From NCBI RefSeq assembly GCF_009729095.1, contig NZ_VTGX01000004.1, forward strand, positions 186,001 through 250,000: a stretch of 64,000 nt of DNA. Direction: 5' to 3'. This document shows positions 9,298 through 18,188 of this stretch, one piece after another (the first letter of the stretch is position 1; the number at the start of each line of letters is the position of its first letter). The notes beneath the pieces are model-generated. The model made no database searches. It saw only the letters and a list, made by a program, of their open reading frames with translations, and was not told the origin of the DNA. The stretch is from Mycolicibacterium sp. CBMA 247. Lineage in GTDB: Bacteria > Actinomycetota > Actinomycetes > Mycobacteriales > Mycobacteriaceae. The position numbers and the translations under genes were made by a program.

Positions 9298-10836
9298 ATG
9301 TCCACATCTGTTCGTTCGTATCTGGTGACGGGAGCCGCCGCAGCCACCGCCACAGCCATCGCCCTCGCTCCGGTACAAGCAGCTCCGGCCGATATCGCGG
9401 TATCCGCGCACCCGATCTCCGCCCAGCCGCAGCTCACCACCGCCATGGTCGATCTGCTTGCCGCGGCGAGCCGGATGACGGCCGCGGTGACGCCCAAACT
9501 GCCGACCCAGAGCGGTGCCGCACCGGCGGCACAGGCGGCACCGGCACTTGGCGCAGCGCCGTCAGCAGCGGTCACCGGTGGTGTCGGTGTTCAGAACGCC
9601 GCGAGCGACTGGCTGACCCAGGGCTACACGGGCATCCAGGCCTGGGTCGACTGGGGCGTGGAATACGCGCAGAACATCGCCTGGTGGCTCGGCGGATGGG
9701 GAGTACCGTTCGCCGGCTTGGTCGGTGACCAGATCGGCCTGTTCTATGACCATCTCATCAGGCCGATCGCCAACAGCATCTTCTACGACCTGATCGTTCC
9801 GGTTGTCAACAATCCGCTGAACCTCGCCGTGTGGGCCAACGGCATCGGCAACGCGATCGGGTCCTCGATCAACAGCGGCATCAACTTTGGCGTCGCGGAG
9901 TTCAACTACTTCTTCGGGTGGATTCTGCCGCCGCTGCCGCCACGCCCGCCGTTCCCGCTCGCCACCGTGGCCACAGACACCCTGTCGGCAGGACTCGCCG
10001 CTCCCCTGGCAGCGCCCACCTTGCGCAAAATGCTCGGTGCCATCGTGTTGCCTCCCGCCGACTTCGTGACGGATGCCGCGGTCAACACCATCGACGGCGC
10101 GTACAACGTCGTCCACAACACCACCGGCTTTCTGGTCGACGGGGCCGACAATGTTCTCGACGCGCTGCGCCTGGGCCTCGTCAGCAAGCAGATCGACATC
10201 AACTACAAGCTGGCCAGTTCGCTGTCCAACGAGGGCGTCGGCCTCACCACCGACCTGATTCAGGTTCCGGATCGGTACCTCAACGACGTGCTGGACAAGA
10301 ACCAGGGAATTCTCGAGGCGGTCGGCACCGAGGCCCGGTTTGTCAGCAACAGCATTACCGACCACAGCGGCAAGGCGCTCAACGCGGTCGGTAATTATGT
10401 CGGCGATCAGATCAACTACTTCACCCCGAAACTCGCGGCGACCGACACGAACACCAAAGAGGTGACGACCGTGCCGACGACGGTGCGTGAGTCGCTGGCC
10501 GAAACCGTCGATTCGACGAAGGACCAGACGCAGAAGCTGACGGGTGCCATCACCAACCGCGGTGGCCAGACCCCGACCAAGGTGGCGGTCAAGACCGACG
10601 CGCAGTCACGGGTTCAAGCGCGGGTCAAGGGTGCCATCGACGACAAGACCGCGGCCGACGTGAAGAAGGCCACCGACGACACACGCGATTCGGTCAAGGC
10701 CGCCGTCAAGAACGTGACGCAGAAGGCCAGCGAAAAGAAGGCCAAAGCGGACAAGCCCGCATCGCCGAATCAGGCCAAGGACAAGTCGACCGACAACAAG
10801 ACCGATAACAAAAGCGACAAGAACGACAAGAACTGA
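9298..10836 (+). CDS. Exported protein with Lys/Asp-rich tail (porin-like family, mycobacterial)
   Basis: A 512-residue exported protein. Residues 1-28 are a signal peptide ending in VQA-APAD. An Ala/Pro linker follows, then a hydrophobic Trp/Tyr/Asn-rich middle (WLTQGYTGIQAWVDWGVEYAQ, NPLNLAVWANGIGNAIGS), and from about residue 380 a highly charged low-complexity tail ending in repeated DNK/DKN. The ATG at 9298 has a GGAGGAG site. The general plan, signal peptide plus Lys-rich tail, is shared with the protein at 14099. Such mycobacterial proteins are sometimes annotated as GjpA-like outer-membrane porins; that assignment is only tentative here. The tail may bind peptidoglycan or another polyanion (inference). 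Confidence 0.7.
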   Translation: MSTSVRSYLVTGAAAATATAIALAPVQAAPADIAVSAHPISAQPQLTTAMVDLLAAASRMTAAVTPKLPTQSGAAPAAQAAPALGAAPSAAVTGGVGVQNAASDWLTQGYTGIQAWVDWGVEYAQNIAWWLGGWGVPFAGLVGDQIGLFYDHLIRPIANSIFYDLIVPVVNNPLNLAVWANGIGNAIGSSINSGINFGVAEFNYFFGWILPPLPPRPPFPLATVATDTLSAGLAAPLAAPTLRKMLGAIVLPPADFVTDAAVNTIDGAYNVVHNTTGFLVDGADNVLDALRLGLVSKQIDINYKLASSLSNEGVGLTTDLIQVPDRYLNDVLDKNQGILEAVGTEARFVSNSITDHSGKALNAVGNYVGDQINYFTPKLAATDTNTKEVTTVPTTVRESLAETVDSTKDQTQKLTGAITNRGGQTPTKVAVKTDAQSRVQARVKGAIDDKTAADVKKATDDTRDSVKAAVKNVTQKASEKKAKADKPASPNQAKDKSTDNKTDNKSDKNDKN

Positions 10837-10837
10837 G

Positions 10838-11260
10838 TCAGCGGCGGTAACGCAGTCGCAGCATCGCCGCCGGTGGTAAAGCACCGGCGGCGATGAATAT
10901 CAGTGAGCCGTACGCCATGAGTCCGCGGCCGGCGAAGATGACGTCTCCGCCGGGACCGCCGAATGTCATTGCGACGACGGTGGCCAGCCAGGTCCACAGG
11001 GGCAGCCCCGCCACCCGCATCGAATCGGTCCATTGCATTGCCGCCCACACGAGCGCGGCGTTGAGCGCTCCGGCAGCCAGTGCGCTCACCGGCAATGGGA
11101 TCGGCCCGATGTATGACGGCAGCAGCAATGCACCTACGACGGCCGAAATGACGCCATCAACCGCGAGCAGTGCCAGGACGACGCCGCCCAGCACCGTGTC
11201 CGAGGGCGGGGTCAGGTCGGGATGCTGTCGAGCAGACCGACCAGCGAACCCACCACCCAC
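10838..11260 (-). CDS. Small integral membrane protein, Rv1171-like
   Basis: About 140 residues with four predicted transmembrane segments (VLGGVVLALLAVDGVISAVVGAL, ALAAGALNAALVWAAM, WTWLATVVAMTF, YGSLIFIAAGALPPAAML). Its position between mshB and fbiC, same strand as both, matches Rv1171 of M. tuberculosis. Function is unknown. The start is uncertain: the ATG at 11260 overlaps the 35-codon upstream frame, while a GTG at 11194 would begin right at the first membrane helix. Its stop is 1 bp from that of the convergent exported-protein gene. Confidence 0.7.
   Translation of the reverse strand: MGGGFAGRSARQHPDLTPPSDTVLGGVVLALLAVDGVISAVVGALLLPSYIGPIPLPVSALAAGALNAALVWAAMQWTDSMRVAGLPLWTWLATVVAMTFGGPGGDVIFAGRGLMAYGSLIFIAAGALPPAAMLRLRYRR
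10865..10892. terminator. GC-rich hairpin after the 9298-10836 gene
   Basis: Perfect 11-bp stem cgccgccggtg (10865-10875) / caccggcggcg (10882-10892) with a 6-nt loop. It begins 28 bp past the plus-strand stop and lies inside the 3' coding end of the convergent membrane gene, so one sequence may serve both as coding DNA and as a terminator. No T-tract. Confidence 0.5.
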
Positions 11261-11319
11261 TGGAAGTTGTCCGCACGGTCCTGCCAGTGCTGCAGGTTCG
11301 GATCCAGATCGGGGTCCAT
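11212..11319 (-). CDS. Very small protein between mshB and the Rv1171-like gene
   Basis: A 35-residue frame starting at ATG 11319: acidic and Trp-containing (MDPDLDPNLQHWQDRADNF...) with a hydrophobic end VVGSLVGLLDSIPT. An AAGGGAC ribosome site precedes the ATG. It lies in the mshB-to-membrane-gene gap, same strand, and overlaps the longest version of the next gene. The amino-acid pattern looks coding, but no family is recognised. Confidence 0.5.
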   Translation of the reverse strand: MDPDLDPNLQHWQDRADNFQWVVGSLVGLLDSIPT

Positions 11320-11372
11320 GAATGTCCCTTCGACGCCTCTGATTGACCGGAGCTTACCGCGTCCGGTTTTGG

Positions 11373-12239
11373 CTATTGCAGGTTCAACCCGGCCAGCAGG
11401 TCGGTTTCCCACCCACGCTCGTCGCGCTCCCCCGCACTGCCCGAGACGAGCACGTAGTGCTCCTCACCGAGGAGCGGCAGGGCGAGGTTGTTGGACAGGG
11501 CGAATGCGCCGCCGTCGGCGGCGACGGTGACCTGGGTGGCGTGGGCGCGCATCGCGGCGACCTTGGCCGGCAACTGCGCGCTGGCGTCGACGACGGCGTC
11601 GATGCGGTCATCGGTGTACCCGAACGGAACATCCCCGATGTCGATCCGGATCCAGTCCTCGGGCACCTCCGGGAGGGCCTTGAGGCCGGCTCTCATGGCG
11701 GTGCTGCCCATGACCGTCCAATAGAACTTGGGGACGGCCCAGCCGCCGTTCGCGGCGGCGGCGACGGCCGCGGTGGTGACGCGGTGGGCTTGTTTGTGGT
11801 CGGGGTGTCCGTAGCCGCCGTCGGGGTCGTAGGTGACGACGACGTGCGGTCGCAACTCCTCGATGATCGCCACCAATTCGCCGACCGCTTCATCCATGTC
11901 CGCATCGATGAAACGGCGGTGGTTCCGGCCCGGTGAACCGTCCATGCCCGAGTCGCGCCAATGCCCGGGGCCGCCCAGGAACTGAGGTGCCCCGATCCCG
12001 AGCGCACTCAAGGCCTTGGTCAGCTCGCTGATCCGGTAGCCCCCGAGTTGGTCGGCCTGGTCGACGGCCAACTGCGCGTAGCGATCACCGATCACCTCCC
12101 CCTCCTCGCCGAGGGTGCAGGTCACCACATGCACGTCGGCACCGAGCGCGGCGTAGTGCGCGATGGTGCCGCCCGTGGTCAGGGTTTCGTCGTCCGGATG
12201 AGCGTGGACGAAAAGGAGGCGCGGGGCTTCGTTGGGCAT
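11373..12239 (-). CDS. mshB: Mycothiol biosynthesis deacetylase (GlcNAc-Ins deacetylase)
   Basis: A 288-residue zinc-dependent deacetylase that removes the acetyl group from 1-O-(2-acetamido-2-deoxyglucopyranosyl)-myo-inositol, the second step of mycothiol synthesis. The metal site shows as AHPDDE (His14, Asp17) and GYGHPDH, with the conserved CTLGEEGEVIGDR and a C-terminal RDERGWETDLLAGL. These agree closely with M. tuberculosis MshB (Rv1170), including the order next to the Rv1171-like gene and fbiC. The start is the ATG at 12239; an earlier in-frame ATG at 12284 is less likely because it adds a non-homologous leader. Confidence 0.95.
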   Translation of the reverse strand: MPNEAPRLLFVHAHPDDETLTTGGTIAHYAALGADVHVVTCTLGEEGEVIGDRYAQLAVDQADQLGGYRISELTKALSALGIGAPQFLGGPGHWRDSGMDGSPGRNHRRFIDADMDEAVGELVAIIEELRPHVVVTYDPDGGYGHPDHKQAHRVTTAAVAAAANGGWAVPKFYWTVMGSTAMRAGLKALPEVPEDWIRIDIGDVPFGYTDDRIDAVVDASAQLPAKVAAMRAHATQVTVAADGGAFALSNNLALPLLGEEHYVLVSGSAGERDERGWETDLLAGLNLQ

Positions 12240-12344
12240 CGAGAGTGACGATAGCCCTGCGCCGTCGGCCGCGCAGAAAGACACACTTCACCGGGCTTTT
12301 CCCGCAACGCTGCCGAATCCGCGTATCCCGCTTACATTCACGGT

Positions 12345-13580
12345 GTGAACCGGCGCGAGCTTGAGTTCGTCTGCAGCATCATCATCGTCGGGTTGCTGGC
12401 CGGCCTGGCGGGTATGGCGACGACTGTTCTCCTGCATTTCGTCGAGCATCTCACCTACGCCTTCACGTTCGGTCCGTTGCTCGAAGGCGTCACGAACAGC
12501 AGCCCGGTGCGACGCGCGGTTGGGCCGATGATCGGCGGGGCGCTGGCCGGGTTCGGCTGGTGGATCCTGCGCCGACACTACGAGGTCCCGGGACTGGCCG
12601 CGACCATCGCCAATCACCGGCCCATCCCCCGGATTCCGTTGACGCTCGATGCCACGCTGCAGATTCTGGTGGTGGGCTCCGGTGCATCCCTGGGCCGTGA
12701 GGGCGCGCCTCGCCAGTTTGCCGCGGTTCTCGGCGACGCCGGAATGTCGCGGTGGGCGCTGACACCCCACGACCGCGAGATTCTGCTGGCCTGCGCCGCC
12801 GGCGCCGGCCTGGGTGCGGTGTACTGCGTGCCGGCCGGCGGCGCACTGTTCGCGACGCAGATCATGATGCGCACCTGGCACCCGCGGGCCCTCGGCGCGG
12901 CGCTGATCAGCTCGGCACTCGCGGTCGCGGTCGCCTCACCGGTGACGCACGTCCGGGCTCCGCTCGAGTGGCCGAAACCCGAACTGTCCTACCTGCTCAC
13001 CGGGTTCGCATTGGTTCTGGCACCGCTGGCGTTCGCCGTCGGGACGGCGTTCAACCGGATCATGGCATTTGCCCGACCTGCCGCGCCGGTCACGTCGTGG
13101 CTGGTGATCCCGGGCATCGCCGTCGCGGGCCTATTGGTCGGTCTGGGCTCGGTGTGGTGGCCGGAGCTGCCGGGCAACGGCAAGAGCATCCTGACCGTCA
13201 GCCTCAACAGCGCACTGAGCCTCGGCTCTGCGGCGGTGATCCTGCTCCTGAAGCCGCTCCTCACGGCGATCTTTCTGCGTGCGGGCGCGGAGGGCGGCAT
13301 GCTCACGCCGGCGCTGGCCACGGGTGCCGCCCTGGGTTCCCTGATCGCCCTGGCGATCAACACCTGGACCGGACAGACGGTCAGCGTGCCCGCGGTGTCG
13401 CTGACCTGTGCCGCCGGAGTGCTGGCGGTCACCCAGGGTGCACCGCTGTGGGCGGCGCTATTCGTGTGGGAGTTGGCGCGGCCGCCGGTGTGGGTGCTGC
13501 TGCCTTTCCTGGCCGCAGCACTGGCTGCGCACGGGCTGCATTCGCTGCGCGCGAGGCGCCACGACACGTCCGCCGACTGA
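12345..13580 (+). CDS. ClC-family chloride channel or H+/Cl- antiporter
   Basis: A 411-residue, roughly 10-helix membrane protein of the ClC family. Selectivity-filter motifs are GSGASLGREGAP (the GSGxSxGREGP signature at about 112-123) and GAEGGMLTPALATGA (a variant of GxFxP). It is short and lacks CBS domains, as in many bacterial members. It starts at GTG 12345, divergent from mshB with a gap of about 105 bp. The ion specificity and channel-versus-exchanger mode cannot be settled: the gating-glutamate motif GREGAP is present, while the inner proton-glutamate position was not identified. Confidence 0.88.
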   Translation: MNRRELEFVCSIIIVGLLAGLAGMATTVLLHFVEHLTYAFTFGPLLEGVTNSSPVRRAVGPMIGGALAGFGWWILRRHYEVPGLAATIANHRPIPRIPLTLDATLQILVVGSGASLGREGAPRQFAAVLGDAGMSRWALTPHDREILLACAAGAGLGAVYCVPAGGALFATQIMMRTWHPRALGAALISSALAVAVASPVTHVRAPLEWPKPELSYLLTGFALVLAPLAFAVGTAFNRIMAFARPAAPVTSWLVIPGIAVAGLLVGLGSVWWPELPGNGKSILTVSLNSALSLGSAAVILLLKPLLTAIFLRAGAEGGMLTPALATGAALGSLIALAINTWTGQTVSVPAVSLTCAAGVLAVTQGAPLWAALFVWELARPPVWVLLPFLAAALAAHGLHSLRARRHDTSAD

Positions 13581-14098
13581 CGGACCACGGGCAAACACCA
13601 CAACGAAATCCGTAGTTTTTAGAACTGACCGAGCCTGCCACTTCGTTGCCAATGCAAGCAATATCGCGAGTACCGACACCACCGGACTAGAACGTGTCCT
13701 ACATCGCATCAATCGGCCGTTGCTTTACATGTCACACGCTGATGTACAACGTGATGCCGCTAACCCCCCGGTCGGCATCATGGTGACATTACCGCTGGGT
13801 AACCTAACTCCACCTATCGCCGAAGTGTTCGCTGGCAACAAAGTGGCAGACCATGCCTTTTAGTTGCTGTGCGGCGCTTGAGCGCGCCCGCCATATCGTT
13901 ACCCATGGTCTCGCAACTATGTGGTATAGCCAGCCTTGACCTGCACTACCAGCTACATCACAGGCCGAGCCACCTCATTTGCGGAGCAGTACGAGCGTTC
14001 TGGTTACGAAGAAGAAAGATGACGAGATTTGCAGACAACAAAACTTACTTTCGGGTAACTTATGCGCCGCCCTAGTTTCGCTCCAGTAAGGAGATTCA
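13581..14098. other. Long intergenic region upstream of an exported-protein gene
   Basis: A 518-bp AT-richer stretch between the ClC gene and the exported protein at 14099. No credible gene, repeat or RNA was recognised. It ends with a good ribosome site (AAGGAG, about 14091). Its size suggests complex upstream control or a decayed gene. Confidence 0.4.
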
Positions 14099-15475
14099 AT
14101 GCAAATCGCTGCTCGGTCATATCTGGCCGCGGGGGTGGCACTGATCGGTGCCGGCGCCATCGCAGTCACGCCCGTGGCGCCGCCGGTCCCGCAGGTGCAC
14201 GTGCCCGTCGCCCTGACAGCTGCCATCGACGATCCGTTCGTCGTTTTCGAGCCGGTGGCCACCGCGACGCAGACGTTGATCAGCAACGTCATCGAGCGTC
14301 AGACCACCAATCCGGCCCCGGTTCTGCGCCAGCTCGTGGCTAACGCGGTTGCCGGCGCTCAGGTGTTCGCGTCCACCGACCCGGTTCTGATCGCCGCGCT
14401 CGCGCTCACGCACGGAGTCATCACCGCGCAGGAGATCGGGCCCAACCTGGCCGCGCTCGGGCAGACCACGTCGGAATCGTTGACCGCCCTTGCCGCCGCC
14501 TTGAATACACTGGTCACCGGCCTGCCAGGCGCCCTGCAGACTGCTGGTGAGTTGATTGCCGCGGGCAAGCCCAATGAGGCAATCGACTCATTCGTGCAGG
14601 CCGGGCTCGGACCGATCACCGGCATCTTGACCGGAGTGGTGAATCCCCAGCTCAACGCCATCGGGCACGTACTCGGGGTTCCGCAGCCGATCATCGACGC
14701 GGCGACCGAATCATCCATCGGCCTCGTCATCGCCGCCGCCATCTCAACGGTCGGTATCGGAGTCAACCTTCCCGGCCCACAGCCGTTGGTACAGCAGTTC
14801 ATCACCAGTACCGGGAATGTGGTGAAGGCCGCGATTTCTGGCGATCCGGTCAACTTCGTGAACGCCGTACAGCACGGTATCGCGGACTTCGCGGCAGACG
14901 TGGCTTCCCAGTTGGACCAGACGATCACCATGGGCAACTACATCCAGGATTCGTTCGCCAACGCCCTCAAGCAGATCACCCCCAAGCCGGTCGACTTCCC
15001 GAACCCGGTCACACCCGCCAAGGCACTGATCGCGCCCACCACCCTGGCCCTCACGACCACCGCAACGGTCACCCCGGAGCTCGAGCCGGCGACCACGCCG
15101 GTCGACAAGACCAAGTCGGCTCCAGTCAGCAACGCAGACAACGGTTCTGGCACCGAAGCGGCCGGCGCCGGAGCCTCTGGCACCGGCACTTCTGGCACCA
15201 AGTCGGGTGCGGCCGAGGCACCGGCGACCGGCACGACGGGTGCCGCCGCCGACAACGCCACGACCGAGTCAGGCACCACCAAGGTTTCGACCAAGACGTC
15301 GGTCAAGGGCCCCGGCAAGCCGAGTGCCAAGGCGGGCAACCCGGCCAAGGCCGTAAGCGACCAGGTGAAGTCCGCAGTCCAGAAGATGACCAGCGGCCTG
15401 AAGAAGGACAAGGCCGGCACCGGGAAGAACGAGGCATCGTCGAACGATTCCTCCAAGGGCTCTGACAACAAGTAG
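14099..15475 (+). CDS. Exported protein with Lys-rich tail, GjpA-like porin candidate
   Basis: A 458-residue exported protein. The N-terminus MQIAARSYLAAGVALIGAGAIAVTP is the signal/anchor typical of a mycobacterial family often annotated as GjpA-type outer-membrane porins. Residues 30-310 are hydrophobic and Ala/Thr-rich with repeated helical segments (NPAPVLRQLVANAVAGAQ, GDPVNFVNAVQHGIADFAA). Residues 320-458 form a Thr/Ala/Gly-rich then Lys-rich low-complexity tail ending KDKAGTGKNEASSNDSSKGSDNK. A strong AAGGAG site precedes the ATG. A strong hairpin terminator follows, and remnants of two relatives lie nearby (15539, 17874). Function is inferred from family resemblance only. Confidence 0.75.
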   Translation: MQIAARSYLAAGVALIGAGAIAVTPVAPPVPQVHVPVALTAAIDDPFVVFEPVATATQTLISNVIERQTTNPAPVLRQLVANAVAGAQVFASTDPVLIAALALTHGVITAQEIGPNLAALGQTTSESLTALAAALNTLVTGLPGALQTAGELIAAGKPNEAIDSFVQAGLGPITGILTGVVNPQLNAIGHVLGVPQPIIDAATESSIGLVIAAAISTVGIGVNLPGPQPLVQQFITSTGNVVKAAISGDPVNFVNAVQHGIADFAADVASQLDQTITMGNYIQDSFANALKQITPKPVDFPNPVTPAKALIAPTTLALTTTATVTPELEPATTPVDKTKSAPVSNADNGSGTEAAGAGASGTGTSGTKSGAAEAPATGTTGAAADNATTESGTTKVSTKTSVKGPGKPSAKAGNPAKAVSDQVKSAVQKMTSGLKKDKAGTGKNEASSNDSSKGSDNK

Positions 15476-15490
15476 CCCATCGCACTACCC

Positions 15491-15532
15491 GGCAGGCCCC
15501 CTCCCCAGCGCGATGGAGGGGGCCTGCCGCTT
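15491..15532 (+). terminator. Rho-independent-type terminator
   Basis: Perfect 14-bp stem ggcaggccccctcc (15491-15504) / ggagggggcctgcc (15515-15528) with a 10-nt loop, followed by the short pyrimidine run gcttctctc. It starts 15 bp after the 14099-15475 stop. The ccccctc/gaggggg core recurs in the hairpins at 15669 and 18027. Confidence 0.85.
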
Positions 15533-15538
15533 CTCTCA

Positions 15539-15634
15539 GCCACCAAGGCCGCAGAAGGGCTGAGCGACAAGCGCACCAAGGCCGGCAAGCACAGCGCTAC
15601 GAAGTCCGGCGGCGGATCGTCGTCCTCGGGCTAG
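15539..15634 (+). pseudogene. Remnant C-terminal tail of a Lys-tailed exported protein
   Basis: A 31-codon open stretch ending in TAG reads ATKAAEGLSDKRTKAGKHS then ATKSGGGSSSSG. It is rich in Lys, Ser and Gly, exactly like the ends of the neighbouring exported-protein family, but has no start codon or body. It is followed by its own family-type hairpin (15669-15706). The best reading is a duplicated paralogue of which only the tail and terminator survive. Confidence 0.65.
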
Positions 15635-15668
15635 GGCTGAGGCGACGCGGCCCGGTTCACCACCTACC

Positions 15669-15706
15669 CAGTGGACCTCCTCGCCGGAGGGGGCCCACTG
15701 TTTATT
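15669..15706. terminator. Hairpin with T-rich tail after the tail remnant
   Basis: Imperfect stem cagtggacctcc (15669-15680) / ggagggggcccactg (15686-15700) followed by tttatttct. It would end transcription of the lost paralogue and lies next to the convergent lpqW stop. Confidence 0.7.
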
Positions 15707-15707
15707 T

Positions 15708-17579
15708 CTACTTGCTCTTCGTCCAGCTGCCTGCGTCGCCGACGATGCCGACGGGCACGGCGCCGGACAGACTCACGTTCTGCACACTCGGCCCGGCCGC
15801 GACGATGGTCGTGTCCTGCAGGATCGGAAGAACCGTCGCCATACTCCACAGCCGGGGCTCGACGGTCTGGATCACATCGGCGATGTTCTCCGAACCATCC
15901 AGTGCCGCATCAATTTTCGGTTGGATACTACGTTCGCAGATGCCGCTGATATTGCTCGGCGCCTGCACCAGCGCACCTGATTCAGGAGCCGAGACCGGCT
16001 GGGTGGGTGTCGGCGTAGTGGGGGCCGGAGCGGGTGTGGCACTGGTGATGGGCTTCGGTGACGGCGAGGGAGCGACGCCAGGAACCGCAGTCGAGACAGC
16101 CGTCGCTTCCAATGCCCGGCATCCATAGCGCGAGGCGAGGCTGGTGGCCAGGTCTCCCCCGGCCTGATGCCAGCCGACGACCGCGTCGACCCGGTTGTTC
16201 GTCAGTGCATCGCCGTACAGCGCAACCGGATCCAGTGCGAGCACCGAGGCGTCGATGCCGACGTTGCGCAGTTGATCGGCCGCGGTATTGGCCACGGCCA
16301 CCGAGGTCGGATCGTTGGACGCGACACCGAGCACCAACGACAACGCCGCGCCATCCTTGGCGATGCGCTGCCGGCCGTTGTCGGGTGCCGGTGGCGCGCC
16401 GGGCGCCGGCGGTGGCCCCGCGGGCTCGATCTGATAGCCCGCGCCACGCAACAGATCCAGCGCGGTGTCCCGCGACATCGCCGGGGGCGCTGTCGGTACA
16501 TAGCCGGGATCCGAGGGCGAGCGGACCTGGGCCTGCGCCAACGTCACGGTGTTGTCGTCCCCGGCGCCCACCGAGGCCAGGAGATCGACGTCGATCAAGC
16601 CCAGGATCGCCTTGCGCACTTGGGCTTCGGCCAATGTTGGCTGTTGTCCGCGCAGGGTCAGCTGCATCACCCGCGGGGTGACGATCCTGGCGGTGCGGAC
16701 ATCCGGGATCGCGCTCAGTTGCGCGAAAGTGGCTGCGCCACCGTGAACCTGGGCCACCTGCGTGTCACCGTTGCGGATGGAGTCGGCTAGCGCGGCCGGC
16801 GCGCCACCGCGGCGGAACAACACCAGATCGGGCTTGGCCGGCACGCTCCAATACCGGTCGTTACGGGCGAGCAAGATCTCATCGCGTTGCGGGTCAATGC
16901 TTTCCACCCGGAACTGACCACCGGTAACCGGCATCGCCCGGGCCAGGCCGGCGCCGAAGCCGCCGGGAACGTCCTTGATGATGTGGGCCGGGAGGATGTC
17001 ATTGAACAACTCCCGCCACGCCGGATACGGCTGGGAGAAGGTCACCACCGCCTGCTTGCCACCCTCAACCGATTGCACACCGGTGATCAGGTCATAGCCG
17101 GCCGGGTCGACAACGCCTGGCTGGCCGACCATTTGACGCCACAGATACCAGTAGTCGTCAGCGGCGATGGGCGCGTTGTCGGTCCACTGCGCTTCAGGGC
17201 GAATCTTGTAGGTGACCGTAAACGGGTTCTCGCTGGTCACCTCGGCCGATTCGAGCAGGGTCGTATCGAGCTCCCAGCGCGACCCCGTCAGGGACTTCGG
17301 GTCGGGCACCGGCCGGAATGAACTCGGGAGCACCATCGCAGCGACGGCCGCATTCACCGGAGACTGGTCCGACAGCAGGTGCGGATTGAATCCCGGGCCG
17401 ATCGAATCGATGGCCATGATGATCTGCGTTGCCTTCATCGGCGGCGGCGGCGTGGTCTCGGTCGTCTCGGTGCTCTGCGGGGCCGGCGGCGGGCTGACCG
17501 TACAGCCGCTGAACAACAGCGCCGGCACCGAAACGAGCGCCCAGATCGTCAGGTGGGCGCGGCGGAGGGGTGTCGGCAC
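15708..17579 (-). CDS. lpqW: LpqW-type lipoprotein (solute-binding family 5 fold)
   Basis: A 623-residue lipoprotein with lipobox LLFSGC (Cys26). After a Pro/Thr linker come the two lobes of an SBP family 5 (oligopeptide-binding) fold: for example NPFTVTYKIRPEAQWTDNAPIAADDYWYLW and the C-terminal GERSIQPKIDAAL region (written here as read: CERSIQPKIDAAL). A Pro/Ala/Thr insert (about 505-535) is typical of LpqW. In mycobacteria LpqW does not import peptides but controls flux of phosphatidyl-inositol mannosides into lipomannan and lipoarabinomannan, acting with PimE. pimE is also in this window at 39 kb. Gene order next to typA matches Rv1166-Rv1165. Confidence 0.9.
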   Translation of the reverse strand: MPTPLRRAHLTIWALVSVPALLFSGCTVSPPPAPQSTETTETTPPPPMKATQIIMAIDSIGPGFNPHLLSDQSPVNAAVAAMVLPSSFRPVPDPKSLTGSRWELDTTLLESAEVTSENPFTVTYKIRPEAQWTDNAPIAADDYWYLWRQMVGQPGVVDPAGYDLITGVQSVEGGKQAVVTFSQPYPAWRELFNDILPAHIIKDVPGGFGAGLARAMPVTGGQFRVESIDPQRDEILLARNDRYWSVPAKPDLVLFRRGGAPAALADSIRNGDTQVAQVHGGAATFAQLSAIPDVRTARIVTPRVMQLTLRGQQPTLAEAQVRKAILGLIDVDLLASVGAGDDNTVTLAQAQVRSPSDPGYVPTAPPAMSRDTALDLLRGAGYQIEPAGPPPAPGAPPAPDNGRQRIAKDGAALSLVLGVASNDPTSVAVANTAADQLRNVGIDASVLALDPVALYGDALTNNRVDAVVGWHQAGGDLATSLASRYGCRALEATAVSTAVPGVAPSPSPKPITSATPAPAPTTPTPTQPVSAPESGALVQAPSNISGICERSIQPKIDAALDGSENIADVIQTVEPRLWSMATVLPILQDTTIVAAGPSVQNVSLSGAVPVGIVGDAGSWTKSK

Positions 17580-17873
17580 GCTACTCAGGGTATCGACCGA
17601 CTCATGGCGTCACCGCTGCGCACCGGCACTGCGCGGCGAACGGCCCAACAGGTACCGAATTTGGCCAGATGGATCCAAGTCTTTCCACAGTGCAACAAAC
17701 ACCGCTCTTCCATTCGATTCGGCCTTGAACTGCCAGGATGACCGTCCTACCCGCGATCCCGGATAGCGAACAGGAGCGGGTCGGCCATTTTTACATCTAT
17801 CTCATCTGGTTCTCAGATAGCGTCTGCGCGCCGGCCGGAGTGACTGCCGTCACATCCTGCCAAGGAGGCGCCG

Positions 17874-18125
17874 TTGCTACACGCACCACGGCCCTATGTA
17901 ACGGCCGGCATCGCGGCAAGCACATCGAACGATGACATCACGGCTGCGGTCAACAAGATCGGTGCCGATGTCAAGAAGGCGTTCACCAAGCTCGGCAAGG
18001 AAGCGGGTAAGCAGAGACCTGCTCGGCCGGCCCCCTCTACTGCATCGGAGGGGGCCGGTCCGTGTCAAAGAACAATCGCCGAGCAGCCAGTCATGACACA
18101 CGGATCGCGAAAGGCCGTGCCATAA
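17874..18125 (+). pseudogene. Internally deleted Lys-tailed exported-protein gene
   Basis: A perfect AAGGAGG site (17862-17868) precedes a TTG start and the family-typical N-terminus LLHAPRPYVTAGIAAS. It then passes directly to tail sequence (NKIGADVKKAFTKLGKEAGK), so the roughly 300-residue body is missing. The frame then reads through the family-type hairpin at 18027-18058 and stops only at 18125, so the original stop is also gone. The gene is best seen as a deletion derivative of a paralogue of 14099-15475. Confidence 0.65.
18027..18058 (+). terminator. Family-type hairpin after the deleted paralogue
   Basis: Perfect 11-bp stem ccggccccctc (18027-18037) / gaggggggccgg-like arm (18048-18058, five G) with a 10-nt loop. 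It has the same ccccctc core as the hairpins at 15491 and 15669. Confidence 0.7.
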
Positions 18126-18188
18126 CTGGCCATTCGACACGATCGACCCAGCCCAAAATTGGTGGATCAATCACGTATCGACTCGCGG

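Noticed and set aside
13408..13863. A 151-codon frame after the ClC gene
   Set aside because: It begins as an alternative frame inside the ClC gene and shows no domain.
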